NCBI GenBank assembly: GCA_963642705.1
Contig: CAVIHU010000023.1
Coordinates: forward strand, 1 to 29,039
Source: UBA11524 sp963642705
Lineage (GTDB): Bacteria; Bacillota; Clostridia; Christensenellales; Aristaeellaceae
Direction of reading: 5' to 3'
Length of the DNA stretch: 29,039 bases
Shown: piece after piece, positions 7,217-14,081 of the stretch
Position numbering within the stretch: the stretch's first letter is position 1
How the letters are laid out: each line of letters opens with the position of its first letter
The notes under the pieces: model-generated
The model's database searches: none
Told to the model about the DNA's origin: nothing
What the model saw: the letters and a program-made list of their open reading frames with translations, nothing else
Made by a program: the position numbers and the translations under genes

Positions 7217-8613
7217 TGAACACGCGTTTGCCGTGCCTGCTCAATGAAGGCTGCCTGGACAGGGCGATTCTGCACCCCATCCGCCTGAACGTCAGCCGCG
7301 TGCTGACAGGGCTTTCCACCGCCGTGATGCTTCTGCCGGAGAGCGACCCGGAAATTTCCGTGCGTGACCTTGTCCGCATAGAGGACGGCTTCGGCGATGC
7401 GATGATTTTCCGCGTCCGCACCGTCACGCAGGAGGTCGGGCTTCGCCGGCGCGTGTCGCTGGAGCATGCGCTTGCAACGCTTTCGGATGACATGCTGCCT
7501 TCGCTGACATACGCCGATACGCTGCCGAACGTGCTGAATACCATGCTGAGCTATCAGACGAACGTCCGCTGGGCAGTCGGCGATGTGGACGATGCCGATT
7601 TGACCATCTCTGCCATCGGACAGCCGCAGACGATCTATGCCGCCATGAACGACCTGCTGGACATGCTGCCGCAGGAGCTGTCGCTGTCGTTTGACCAGAC
7701 GCAGCAGCCATGGAGGCTCCATCTGCGCCGACTGCCGGCAGAGATCACCTGCGAGGGCAGATTGACGCGTGGTTTGTCCACCGTGCGCATCACGCGGGAT
7801 GCCGGAAGCTTGTGTACGCGTGTCTATCCCTACGGCTGCGGTCAGGGGCTTGACCGCGTGTCGCTCATGCCGCTGCTCGGGCGCGACTATCTCGATGCGG
7901 ATACCATCGGCACGTGGGGGATTGCCGCGCGCACCTTCACCAGCGACCAGATCATGGACAGCGATACGCTCAAATCCGTCGCCGAACGGTATCTGACGCG
8001 CCATTGCACACCGTCCGTCACGGTGGAGGTGAACGCGGTCGACCTGTCACGCATCACCGGAGAACCGCTCGACACATTCCGGCTCGGTCAGAATTGCCGG
8101 CTGGTGCTGCCGGATGGCACGGTGCTTACGGAACGCATCTCCGTCCTGCATATGCCTGACGTGTTCGGAAAGCCGGGGCAGGTTACGATGACGCTTGCTG
8201 ATCGCGAGATCTCGCTGTCAGACGAAATTGCCGGACTGCTTCGCGATGTCCGTGCAAGCAAGCTCATCGGCGGCAAGCTGACCGACCTCGTCTTCCGCAA
8301 CCGCGCAAGCGGCACATACACCTCGCCGATCGTCCATTACTTCACGCTCGATGAATACCCGTCCGTGCTGTCGTGCACGATGACAATGCGCCCTGACAGC
8401 GGCGTGACCATCCAGACCATCATGATCGACGGTGTGGAAATCGCCTATTCTGTCTGGAAGACGCTGACGTTCGATGCGCTTCCGTACCTCAAGCGCAGCG
8501 CAACAGGCGCCGTCGCAGCCGGTCAGCACGCGCTGCTGATGATGCCGACAAACCCCGGCGGCGGCGTCAACACGGTGGTCACGCTCAAGGTCATCGAGAA
8601 AATATCAGGCTGA
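7216..8613 (+). CDS. Tail-tip / tail-associated protein (Tal-like N-terminal hub)
   Basis: A 465-residue protein following Dit, as expected for the tail-associated protein that closes the tube. The central segments (DLVRIEDGFGDAMIFRV near the start, GSLCTRVYPYGCGQG in the middle, PGQVTMTLADREISL toward the end) resemble the gp27-like hub of prophage tail endopeptidase proteins. Compared with the 1,857-residue counterpart in the second prophage, it carries no fibre repeats. A short C-terminal beta domain follows from about residue 365. There is thus little room for a receptor-binding fibre, and none is encoded elsewhere in the cassette. Confidence 0.65.
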   Translation: MNTRLPCLLNEGCLDRAILHPIRLNVSRVLTGLSTAVMLLPESDPEISVRDLVRIEDGFGDAMIFRVRTVTQEVGLRRRVSLEHALATLSDDMLPSLTYADTLPNVLNTMLSYQTNVRWAVGDVDDADLTISAIGQPQTIYAAMNDLLDMLPQELSLSFDQTQQPWRLHLRRLPAEITCEGRLTRGLSTVRITRDAGSLCTRVYPYGCGQGLDRVSLMPLLGRDYLDADTIGTWGIAARTFTSDQIMDSDTLKSVAERYLTRHCTPSVTVEVNAVDLSRITGEPLDTFRLGQNCRLVLPDGTVLTERISVLHMPDVFGKPGQVTMTLADREISLSDEIAGLLRDVRASKLIGGKLTDLVFRNRASGTYTSPIVHYFTLDEYPSVLSCTMTMRPDSGVTIQTIMIDGVEIAYSVWKTLTFDALPYLKRSATGAVAAGQHALLMMPTNPGGGVNTVVTLKVIEKISG

Positions 8614-8633
8614 TGAAGGAAGGAATTGTCTGA

Positions 8634-9302
8634 TTGCTGAATGCAGAACAGCTCATTGCTGATTTCGAGGCTTGCATCGGTTTCCCGTATGCATCGCCCG
8701 GCACGAATGATGAGCGCGGCATCGACTGCTCGGGCATGTTTGTCCGCGCATTCCGCTTGCAGGGCGCGAGCATCTACCACGGCAGCAACACCATCTGGCG
8801 CAGGTATCTCTCGCGCAAGGGCGGCATCACCGGCGAAGGCGATTTGACGCCCGGCATGGCAGTCTTCAAGTGGAAGGAGGCCACGCCGTCCAAATTTGAT
8901 GACGATGAGGGCGATTTCTGCCACATCGGGCTTGTCACCCATGTCTCGCCGCTGCGCATCGTCCACGCGTCCACTGAAGGCATGCAGGTCAAGGCAGATA
9001 CCAGGCTCGGCAAATGGCGCTATTGGGGCTGGCTTCGCGACGTCGCGGAGGAAGAAGCGCCATCCGATAGGAAAGCGGCCTATCCGATGCTTCGCAAGGG
9101 CAGCCGCAGCGAGGACGTCAGGACGCTTCAAACGCTGCTGAACGCGTGCGGCGCCTCGCTGGAAACGGATGGCATCTTCGGCAGAAAAACGCGCCGCGCC
9201 GTCAAACGCTTTCAGGCGGCAAACGGACTGGAAATTGACGGCATCGCCGGAAAAAACACATGGGCTGCCCTGATGAAGGAAACGGAGGGATTGAATGAGT
9301 GA
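8634..9302 (+). CDS. Endolysin: NlpC/P60 peptidase with C-terminal peptidoglycan-binding domain
   Basis: A 222-residue wall hydrolase. The catalytic cysteine is Cys32 in GIDCSGMF, the nucleophile motif of NlpC/P60 enzymes, and the likely histidine is His97 in DFCHIGLV. From about residue 148 there is a peptidoglycan-binding type 1 domain (LRKGSRSEDVRTLQTLL, DGIFGRKTRRAVKRFQ, DGIAGKNTWAAL). It starts with TTG after GAAGGAAGGA. No signal peptide is seen, so it likely depends on the downstream holin to reach the wall. It overlaps the next gene by eight bases. All key residues are present. Confidence 0.88.
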   Translation: MLNAEQLIADFEACIGFPYASPGTNDERGIDCSGMFVRAFRLQGASIYHGSNTIWRRYLSRKGGITGEGDLTPGMAVFKWKEATPSKFDDDEGDFCHIGLVTHVSPLRIVHASTEGMQVKADTRLGKWRYWGWLRDVAEEEAPSDRKAAYPMLRKGSRSEDVRTLQTLLNACGASLETDGIFGRKTRRAVKRFQAANGLEIDGIAGKNTWAALMKETEGLNE

Positions 9303-9519
9303 ATCGGTGCTTGTCGCGCTGATTTCCGGCTTCTGTACGCTGTTGGGCTCGTGCGCGGGCGTTGTCGCGTCCTCCCGGCTGACGCAGTATCGCCTTGCGC
9401 AGCTGGAAAAACGCGTCGCACAGCATAACAACGTGATTGAACGCACCTACCGCCTCGAGGCGCGCATGGACGAGGCGGAGCATGGGCTGGAGAGCCTGAG
9501 AGAAAGGATGATTCCATGA
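9295..9519 (+). CDS. Small membrane/coiled-coil lysis accessory protein
   Basis: A 74-residue protein with one hydrophobic N-terminal segment (VLVALISGFCTLLGSCAGVVA, about residues 5-25) followed by a charged coiled-coil-like tail. This order resembles small holin-associated phage membrane proteins, although the XhlA type has its membrane segment at the other end. Position between an endolysin and a holin supports a lysis role. Overlaps both neighbours, by eight and four bases. Confidence 0.6.
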   Translation: MSESVLVALISGFCTLLGSCAGVVASSRLTQYRLAQLEKRVAQHNNVIERTYRLEARMDEAEHGLESLRERMIP

Positions 9520-9743
9520 AAATCAACTGGTCGCTACGGTTTCATAACAAGGTTTGGCTGACGACACTGCTGGCGGTGGTGTGCACGTTTGTGTTTCATC
9601 TGCTGGAGCTGTTCGATGTTCAGGTGAATGTCGATCAGGAGCAGGTGCTTCAGCTGGGCGCGGCGATTCTGTCGCTGCTGAGTGCGCTGGGCGTTGTCAT
9701 TGACCCGACGACTCCGGGCATCAGCGACAAAAAAGAGGAATAA
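9516..9743 (+). CDS. Holin, phi-LC3-like family
   Basis: A 75-residue protein starting MKINWSLRFHNKVWLTTLL, the recognisable opening of phi-LC3 family holins, with two hydrophobic segments (about residues 14-31 and 45-62) around a short charged loop, and a charged C-terminus (SDKKEE). Holins open the membrane at a set time so the endolysin can reach the wall. It is the last gene of the cassette and is followed by a hairpin with a T-run. Confidence 0.88.
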   Translation: MKINWSLRFHNKVWLTTLLAVVCTFVFHLLELFDVQVNVDQEQVLQLGAAILSLLSALGVVIDPTTPGISDKKEE

Positions 9744-9757
9744 ACAGGTCAAGTGAG

Positions 9758-9776
9758 GAGGGACTTCGTCCTTTTT
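9758..9776 (+). terminator. Probable terminator of the phage-like cassette
   Basis: GGAC, TTC loop, GTCC (9761-9771) is extended outward by a purine run against a T-run (TTTTT at 9772-9776). It lies 15 bases after the holin stop. The stem is short, so efficiency is uncertain. The following 100 bases hold nothing I recognise. Confidence 0.5.
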
Positions 9777-9880
9777 CTGTCCCTGTCGGGGGTTTTGGCA
9801 GCATCCCCAACCTGCCCATTCGCAGCTGCACGAAGCAAGGGCTGCCGCGCACTGCCGCAAGGCACATAACAGTAAGCATC

Positions 9881-9919
9881 AAAAAAGGGGGATACACCGT
9901 GCAATAGCGGCGTATCCCC
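9881..9919 (-). terminator. Rho-independent terminator of the suf operon
   Basis: On the minus strand GGGGATAC and GTATCCCC form a perfect eight-pair stem, with additional CCG/CGG pairing inside, followed by CTTTTTT. It lies 7 bases beyond the sufB stop codon and is a clear terminator for the leftward suf transcript. Confidence 0.85.
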
Positions 9920-9926
9920 TTGCTGT

Positions 9927-10856
9927 TTACTTCAGGAACCCTGTGATAATCTGCTCCTCGGCCTCCTGCTCGGTCAGACCGAGCGTCATCAGCTTGATGA
10001 TCTGCTCGCCGGCGATTTTGCCGATGGCGGCTTCATGAATCAGCGCAGCATCGAGGTCATCCGCCTCAAGCTGCGGAATCGCGAGAATCTTCGCATGATC
10101 CATGATGATGGCATCGCACTCCGTGTGGCCGGAACAGGCTGCCTGCCCGACAAGGCGGCTGTCGAACTTCTGCCAGGAGCTGTCGCGCGCGACAGAGCGG
10201 CTCACGACATCCGCACTGCTGCCGGCGCCCTTCATCGTGACGATGTAGACGCTTTCCGCACGCTGGTCGCCATGCGTCATCAGCCGTTCGCGGACAACAA
10301 GCCGTGCGCCTTCATCAAGCTCAGCCGTTGTCGTGCGAACCGTGTTGTCCACACCGCGAATCTGCACCATTTCCATTTCCATGCTGCTGCCCTGCGCCAG
10401 ATGCACCTCGGTCTGCGGATTCAGCAGCCGCTTGCCGGTGCCCTCGCCCGAGCCATAGTGCTTCTCGACATAGCGGACACGCGCGTTCTTCTCCACGAAG
10501 AAGCGGTGCAGACCGTCGTGGCGCGAATCCTGCGCACCGCAGTTATCAATGCCGCAGCCTGCCACAATCAGCACGTCGCTGCCTTCGCCGATGTAGAAGT
10601 CGTTATAGACCATCTCGGTCAGTCCGCTTTCGCTGAGGACAACGGGGATATGCACGCTCTCGTTGATCGTGCCGGGCTTGATGCGAATATCGATGCCGGA
10701 CACATCCGTCTTGGATTCGATGGAGATGTTCGCGGTGGACTTGCGCGATGCCATGTGACCGTTCGCACGGATGTTGTAGGCGCCCTCAGGAACGGCATGG
10801 AGGTCAGCCACCTCCTCCAGCAGCTTCCTCTGAATGGCTGAAAGCGGTTCGCTCAT
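9927..10856 (-). CDS. sufB: SufB/SufD-type Fe-S cluster assembly scaffold (short form)
   Basis: A 309-residue member of the SufB/SufD family, which together with the SufC ATPase builds iron-sulfur clusters in the cytoplasm. The C-terminal signature is present: HTECDAIIMDHAKILAIPQL, then ADDLDAALIHEAAIGKI and a final LGLTEQEAEEQI helix. The length is much shorter than E. coli SufB (about 495) and matches the minimal SufB/SmsB form found with SufC alone. The start ATG 10856 overlaps the sufC stop (ATGA), so the two are translationally coupled. No sufS, sufU or second sufD gene is visible here; the cysteine desulfurase, if any, lies elsewhere. Confidence 0.88.
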   Translation of the reverse strand: MSEPLSAIQRKLLEEVADLHAVPEGAYNIRANGHMASRKSTANISIESKTDVSGIDIRIKPGTINESVHIPVVLSESGLTEMVYNDFYIGEGSDVLIVAGCGIDNCGAQDSRHDGLHRFFVEKNARVRYVEKHYGSGEGTGKRLLNPQTEVHLAQGSSMEMEMVQIRGVDNTVRTTTAELDEGARLVVRERLMTHGDQRAESVYIVTMKGAGSSADVVSRSVARDSSWQKFDSRLVGQAACSGHTECDAIIMDHAKILAIPQLEADDLDAALIHEAAIGKIAGEQIIKLMTLGLTEQEAEEQIITGFLK

Positions 10857-11608
10857 TTCCGTTCCTCCTTTGTGCGGTTCTTCTCCAGCTGGGCACAGGC
10901 TTTGACGGCGGAGGAGGTGCCAAGCAGCGTCGGGAGAACCTCCTCGCGGCTGCCGTGGGCGCGGATTCTGCCGTCCGCCAGCACAACGATTTCGTCCGCG
11001 ATGTTCAGGATGCGCTCCTGATGGCTGATGACGAGAATCGTACGATCCTGCCGAACCTGCCGCATCCGTTCGAATACGCTGATGAGATTCTGGAAGCTCC
11101 ACAGATCGATGCCTGCCTCCGGTTCGTCGAACACACTCAGCTCCGTGCCGCGCGTCATCACCGTCGCGATTTCGATGCGCTTGAGCTCGCCGCCGGATAG
11201 GCTTGCGTCCACTTCGCGGTTGACATAATCGCGCGCGCACAGCCCGACCTCGGACAGAATCGTGCACGCCTCGCTGACCGTCAGGCGTTTTCCTGCGGCG
11301 ATGCGCAGCAGATCAAGCACCGTCAGGCCCTTAAAGCGGACGGGCTGCTGAAAGGCGTAGCTGATGCCCATTTTCGCACGCTCGGTGACGGATTTGCCGA
11401 TCAAATCAACGCCGTCAAGCCGAATGGAACCGCTGGTGGGCTGCTCGATGCCGGCAATCATCTTCGCCAGCGTTGATTTGCCGCCGCCGTTCGGTCCGGT
11501 AATCACCACAAATTTGCCGCTTTCTATTGTCAGACTGACATCCTGAAGGATTTCCTTCTTTCTGTCGTCTGTGCTGACCTCAAACGTCAGCTGCTCGATT
11601 TGTAACAT
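10853..11608 (-). CDS. sufC: SufC ATPase of the Fe-S cluster assembly complex
   Basis: A 251-residue ABC-type ATPase. Walker A is GPNGGGKST (residues 38-46), the ABC signature is LSGGELKRIEIA (137-148), Walker B with the catalytic glutamate is ELSVFDEPE (156-164), and the switch histidine is His196 in VISHQER. The SUF-typical AGIDLWSF follows Walker B. It is soluble, not a transporter, and pairs with the SufB/D protein encoded directly downstream. The ATG lies after GAGGTGG and is preceded by a consensus promoter with an overlapping Fur-like box. Confidence 0.92.
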   Translation of the reverse strand: MLQIEQLTFEVSTDDRKKEILQDVSLTIESGKFVVITGPNGGGKSTLAKMIAGIEQPTSGSIRLDGVDLIGKSVTERAKMGISYAFQQPVRFKGLTVLDLLRIAAGKRLTVSEACTILSEVGLCARDYVNREVDASLSGGELKRIEIATVMTRGTELSVFDEPEAGIDLWSFQNLISVFERMRQVRQDRTILVISHQERILNIADEIVVLADGRIRAHGSREEVLPTLLGTSSAVKACAQLEKNRTKEERK

Positions 11609-11654
11609 GGATCCACCTCAATGCATGTGTTGGACTTGGGCGTATTATCTGCCA

Positions 11655-11668
11655 TTGATAATGATAAC
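11655..11668 (-). promoter_or_regulatory. Fur-like box overlapping the sufC -10
   Basis: The plus-strand sequence TTGATAATGATAAC contains GATAATGATAA, the first 11 bases of the classical 19-base Fur consensus; the remaining half matches poorly. It covers the -10 element of the suf promoter, the expected place for a repressor. Iron-dependent control of suf operons is well known, but this site is only a half match. Confidence 0.45.
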
Positions 11669-11689
11669 AGCTTGACGGATGCATGTCAA
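11661..11689 (-). promoter_or_regulatory. Promoter of sufCB
   Basis: On the minus strand TTGACA (11684-11689) and TATCAT (11661-11666) are separated by exactly 17 bases, a near-perfect sigma-A promoter. Transcription would start about 45 bases before the sufC ATG. Confidence 0.8.
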
Positions 11690-11708
11690 CCGTTTCCAGC
11701 AGAAAACC

Positions 11709-11730
11709 GACCGCATTGCTGCAGCCGGTC
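11709..11730 (-). terminator. Weak terminator-like hairpin downstream of hpf
   Basis: GACCG and CGGTC arms pair around a 12-base loop and are followed by GGTTTTC on the minus strand. The T-run is short. A second inverted repeat without a T-run (AGGCAG/CTGCCT, 11792-11809) lies nearer the hpf stop. Either could end the hpf transcript. Confidence 0.35.
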
Positions 11731-11822
11731 TTCCGCTATTCGATTGTAGGGGAAGCCTTATGTTTCAAGGCGAGAACGATTAAATCCCGGGAGGCAGATT
11801 CCACTGCCTGTTGAAGGGAGCC

Positions 11823-12374
11823 TTATGCTTCCGGCTCCAGCAAACCCAGCTTTCCGTCCTTGCGCTGATACAACACGTTGATGCGTTCCGTCTCCACGTT
11901 GACGAATGCAAAGAAGCTGTGACCCAGCATTTCCATCTGCACCGCCGCGTCCTCCACAGACATCGGGCGTACAGGGAAGGTCTTGCGGCGCACGACCTCG
12001 GGTACGTTCTCTTCGACGCCCTCATCGTCATCTTCGATATACTCCAGCTCATCGTTCGCGAAAGCATCCTCACGGATGCGCTTATCCAGCTTGGAGCGAT
12101 GGCGGTGAATCTGCCGCTCGATCTTCGCCAGCGCCTGGTCGATCGCCAGGAACAGGTTATCGGGCTCAGACGCCTCGGAACGAAGAATGACGCCATTGCC
12201 CATCGGCACCGTAATCTCAACCGTACGGATATTGCGTTTGGGCTCCTTGCTCAGGCGAACCTGCATTTCGGTATCCGGCCACAGATAGCGCCCCATGCGC
12301 TCGGTTTTTTTCTCGATCCGGCGCGTCACGTGAGGGCTAACCACCATATTCTTCGCATAAATCGTCAACTTCAT
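11823..12374 (-). CDS. hpf: Ribosome hibernation promoting factor, long form
   Basis: A 183-residue protein. The N-terminal domain (about residues 1-100) shows the HPF/YfiA pattern: MKLTIYAKNMVVSPHVTRRIEKKTERM and LAIDQALAKIERQIHRHRSKL (both shown only in part: VVSPHVTRRIEKK, ALAKIERQIHRHRSKL). The linker is acidic (DDDEGVEEN). The C-terminal domain (about 125-180) has RRKTFPVRPMSVEDAAVQME and GHSFFAFVN, which dimerises long-form HPF and so joins two 70S ribosomes into 100S particles in stationary phase. The ATG follows GAAAGGAG. It is transcribed alone, with a leader of roughly 110 bases. Confidence 0.95.
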   Translation of the reverse strand: MKLTIYAKNMVVSPHVTRRIEKKTERMGRYLWPDTEMQVRLSKEPKRNIRTVEITVPMGNGVILRSEASEPDNLFLAIDQALAKIERQIHRHRSKLDKRIREDAFANDELEYIEDDDEGVEENVPEVVRRKTFPVRPMSVEDAAVQMEMLGHSFFAFVNVETERINVLYQRKDGKLGLLEPEA

Positions 12375-12489
12375 ACTCTCAGTGCTCCTTTCGCAGTTAA
12401 ATCACGTGCGGAAGCACAGACAAAGATCATCGGGGCTTCCGCTGAAACTGATGCGCCATTGGCATCACACCCTTCCGCTCATCCTTGTG

Positions 12490-12495
12490 ATTATA
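12490..12495 (-). promoter_or_regulatory. Probable -10 of the hpf promoter
   Basis: A perfect TATAAT lies on the minus strand about 115 bases before the hpf ATG; the 17-18 base upstream position holds only a T-rich ATTTTT-like -35. An A/T-rich tract between here and the reductase gene (12530-12555) shows nothing further I recognise. Confidence 0.4.
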
Positions 12496-12573
12496 CATTT
12501 CGACACGGATGGAAAAATTCCTTCTTCATTGAAAAAAATATTTATTTTTTTGCCAGAACCGCCATTTCAACCG

Positions 12574-13275
12574 TCAAACCTGCTCATTACGAACCATGAT
12601 GACCTGCATCTGCCGCTCCAGCGCCGGGATGACGCACTCCGCCAGACCGCCGCCGAGAAGGACATCGCGCATGACGAGCACATCGATGTTCAGCATGTCG
12701 AACAGCGCGCTGTTGAATGCTTTCGTATAGGGACCGTTGATCGCGACGATGTGCTGCGGCGGAATGCCCGTTTCATACGCCAGCGAAATGGCATCCGGCG
12801 TCGGCGCAATGCGGCAGTACAGCCGCTCCTTACGCTCAAACGGCACATAATGCGGCAGATAACGGTAGTCGCCGGCGAGCAGCACGTTTTCCTGATTCAT
12901 CGCTGCGATGGCAGCCATCGCTTCCGCCGGATTGTCCACCCACTGCACGACCTCGCGCCACACCTCCTGCTCGTTCTCAAACGTCACGCGCTGATGCTCG
13001 ATGTTCAGCATCTCGCAGGCATGCTGAATGCTCCGCTGTGCCGTCACTGCATAGGGCTGCGTCGCGTCGATGACCCTGCGCGGGTTCACCTGCTGAATAT
13101 AAGCGAGCATCTGCCTCTCATCGAAGCGCCCGACCTGGCAGTACGTTCCGATCGGCAGCTTTGATTTTGCAAATTCCGACGTCACGCTGACGATGACCTG
13201 CTTGCCGCGGCGCCGCATCGTCTGCGCCAATTCACGGCTCTTCTGCGTGTTTCCGAAAATCAAAACCTTCTCCAT
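12574..13275 (-). CDS. cbiJ: Precorrin-6A / cobalt-precorrin-6A reductase (CobK/CbiJ family)
   Basis: A 233-residue protein that, in this family, reduces the macrocycle of precorrin-6A with NAD(P)H during cobalamin synthesis. Visible family marks are the N-terminal nucleotide-binding start VLIFGNTQKSRELA, VIDATQPYA (about residue 70), the APTPDAISLAYETGIPP segment, AINGPYTKAFNSALF and a late DVLVMRDVLLGGGLAE. The ATG at 13275 has TAGGAG at suitable spacing, whereas a GTG nine bases upstream would sit on top of it. It lies 21 bases behind the adenosyltransferase gene and is probably cotranscribed. No other cobalamin gene is in the window. Confidence 0.8.
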   Translation of the reverse strand: MEKVLIFGNTQKSRELAQTMRRRGKQVIVSVTSEFAKSKLPIGTYCQVGRFDERQMLAYIQQVNPRRVIDATQPYAVTAQRSIQHACEMLNIEHQRVTFENEQEVWREVVQWVDNPAEAMAAIAAMNQENVLLAGDYRYLPHYVPFERKERLYCRIAPTPDAISLAYETGIPPQHIVAINGPYTKAFNSALFDMLNIDVLVMRDVLLGGGLAECVIPALERQMQVIMVRNEQV

Positions 13276-13296
13276 CGGCGGCACACTCCTACGCTG

Positions 13297-13824
13297 TTAA
13301 TATTCAATGCCCTGACGCGCCTGCAGACCTTCCGTTTCGAAAGGGTGACGGTGCAGCATCATTTCTGTCCAGTAGTCGGCGTTATCCTGCAGCCATTGCG
13401 GCGACCTTCCGCCGGTCACGACCGTTTCGCACTGCTCCAGCGACGCTTGCACCAGTCGCTTCGCGTCCACCCGGCTGACCATGTCCAGCGTGCATGCCGT
13501 GCCCAGCTCATCCAGCACGACCATTGCCGGCTTCTCCTCCTTCAGCAGGGCAAGCAGCCGCTGTACCTGCGCGGCATACTGCTGCTTTCCGCGCTCGATT
13601 TCAGCCGCACTCATCTCGTATGTGAATTTTCCTGATGTTTCCGGCAGGAGCAGCCGACAGTTTTTCAGTGCGGCGAGCGCCTTCAGTTCGCCCGAACTGC
13701 CGTCCTTCAAAAACTGCGTGATGAGCACACACCTGCCGCTGCCCAGCATCCGCAGCGCCAGCCCCATTGCAGCCGTCGTCTTTCCCTGACCTCTGCCTGT
13801 ATAAAGATGCAGCTTGTTTTGCAC
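13297..13824 (-). CDS. cobO: Corrinoid adenosyltransferase (CobA/BtuR/CobO family)
   Basis: A 175-residue P-loop protein that transfers the adenosyl group of ATP to the cobalt of cobalamin or its precursors. The P-loop is GRGQGKTTA (residues 10-18), preceded by LHLYTG. Other family features are VLITQFLKDG, MVVLDELG (Walker B region) and VVTGGRSPQWL near the C-terminus. The start appears to be GTG 13824 with only a G-rich weak ribosome site. It leads a two-gene unit with the precorrin-6A reductase, behind a perfect consensus promoter that contains a palindrome. Confidence 0.9.
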   Translation of the reverse strand: MQNKLHLYTGRGQGKTTAAMGLALRMLGSGRCVLITQFLKDGSSGELKALAALKNCRLLLPETSGKFTYEMSAAEIERGKQQYAAQVQRLLALLKEEKPAMVVLDELGTACTLDMVSRVDAKRLVQASLEQCETVVTGGRSPQWLQDNADYWTEMMLHRHPFETEGLQARQGIEY

Positions 13825-13878
13825 AGTACCCCCGTTCTCTGCCGCGCGGCAGCCGTTTCTTTGCTCTTTTATACCATA

Positions 13879-13907
13879 ATTATAAAACGTTTTCGTTTTA
13901 TTGTCAA
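13879..13907 (-). promoter_or_regulatory. Perfect consensus promoter of the cobO-cbiJ unit
   Basis: TTGACA (13902-13907) and TATAAT (13879-13884) on the minus strand are separated by 17 bases, an exact sigma-A consensus. Transcription would begin about 50 bases before the adenosyltransferase start. Such a strong promoter is expected to be tightly repressed, and its spacer holds a palindrome. Confidence 0.88.
13882..13901 (-). promoter_or_regulatory. Operator-like palindrome inside the cobO promoter
   Basis: The arms ATAAAACG and CGTTTTAT are perfect inverted repeats around TTTT. Nested within it is a second ten-base palindrome AAAACGTTTT. It fills the whole spacer and half of the -10, the place where a repressor blocks polymerase. 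The central CG is reminiscent of LacI-family operators, but the regulator is unknown. I see no cobalamin riboswitch in the short leader. Confidence 0.6.
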
Positions 13908-13956
13908 GAATAAATGCGGAATCAACATGAATTTTTTGATTTTCATTCCTGCAAAT

Positions 13957-13974
13957 CGTGATGATATCTTCACG
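13957..13974. promoter_or_regulatory. Second near-palindrome upstream of the cobO promoter
   Basis: CGTGA and TCACG flank TGATATCT, whose centre GATATC is itself palindromic; only one symmetric pair is mismatched. It lies about 50 bases upstream of the -35. It may be an activator or auxiliary operator site. The rest of 13825-14041 is A/T-rich with no frame I can support. Confidence 0.35.
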
Positions 13975-14041
13975 AAATAATGGATGAATTTGCCGAAATC
14001 AGCAAAAGCCAATTCAAATCAATGGCGGGCAAATAACAGCA

Positions 14042-14063
14042 GGCTGACCGTTTCCGGCCAGCC
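14042..14063 (-). terminator. Terminator of the phosphohexomutase gene
   Basis: GGCTGACCG and CGGCCAGCC pair (one mismatch) around TTTC about 20 bases beyond the stop codon. On the plus side the arm is followed by CGTATTGTTTTT, on the minus side by TGCTGTTATTTG. It is likely a terminator for the leftward gene, possibly acting in both directions. Confidence 0.6.
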
Positions 14064-14081
14064 CGTATTGTTTTTCGCTCC

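Noticed and set aside
13825..13900. Cobalamin riboswitch before the adenosyltransferase
   Set aside because: The leader is only about 50 bases from the consensus promoter, too short for the riboswitch, and I see none of its conserved boxes.
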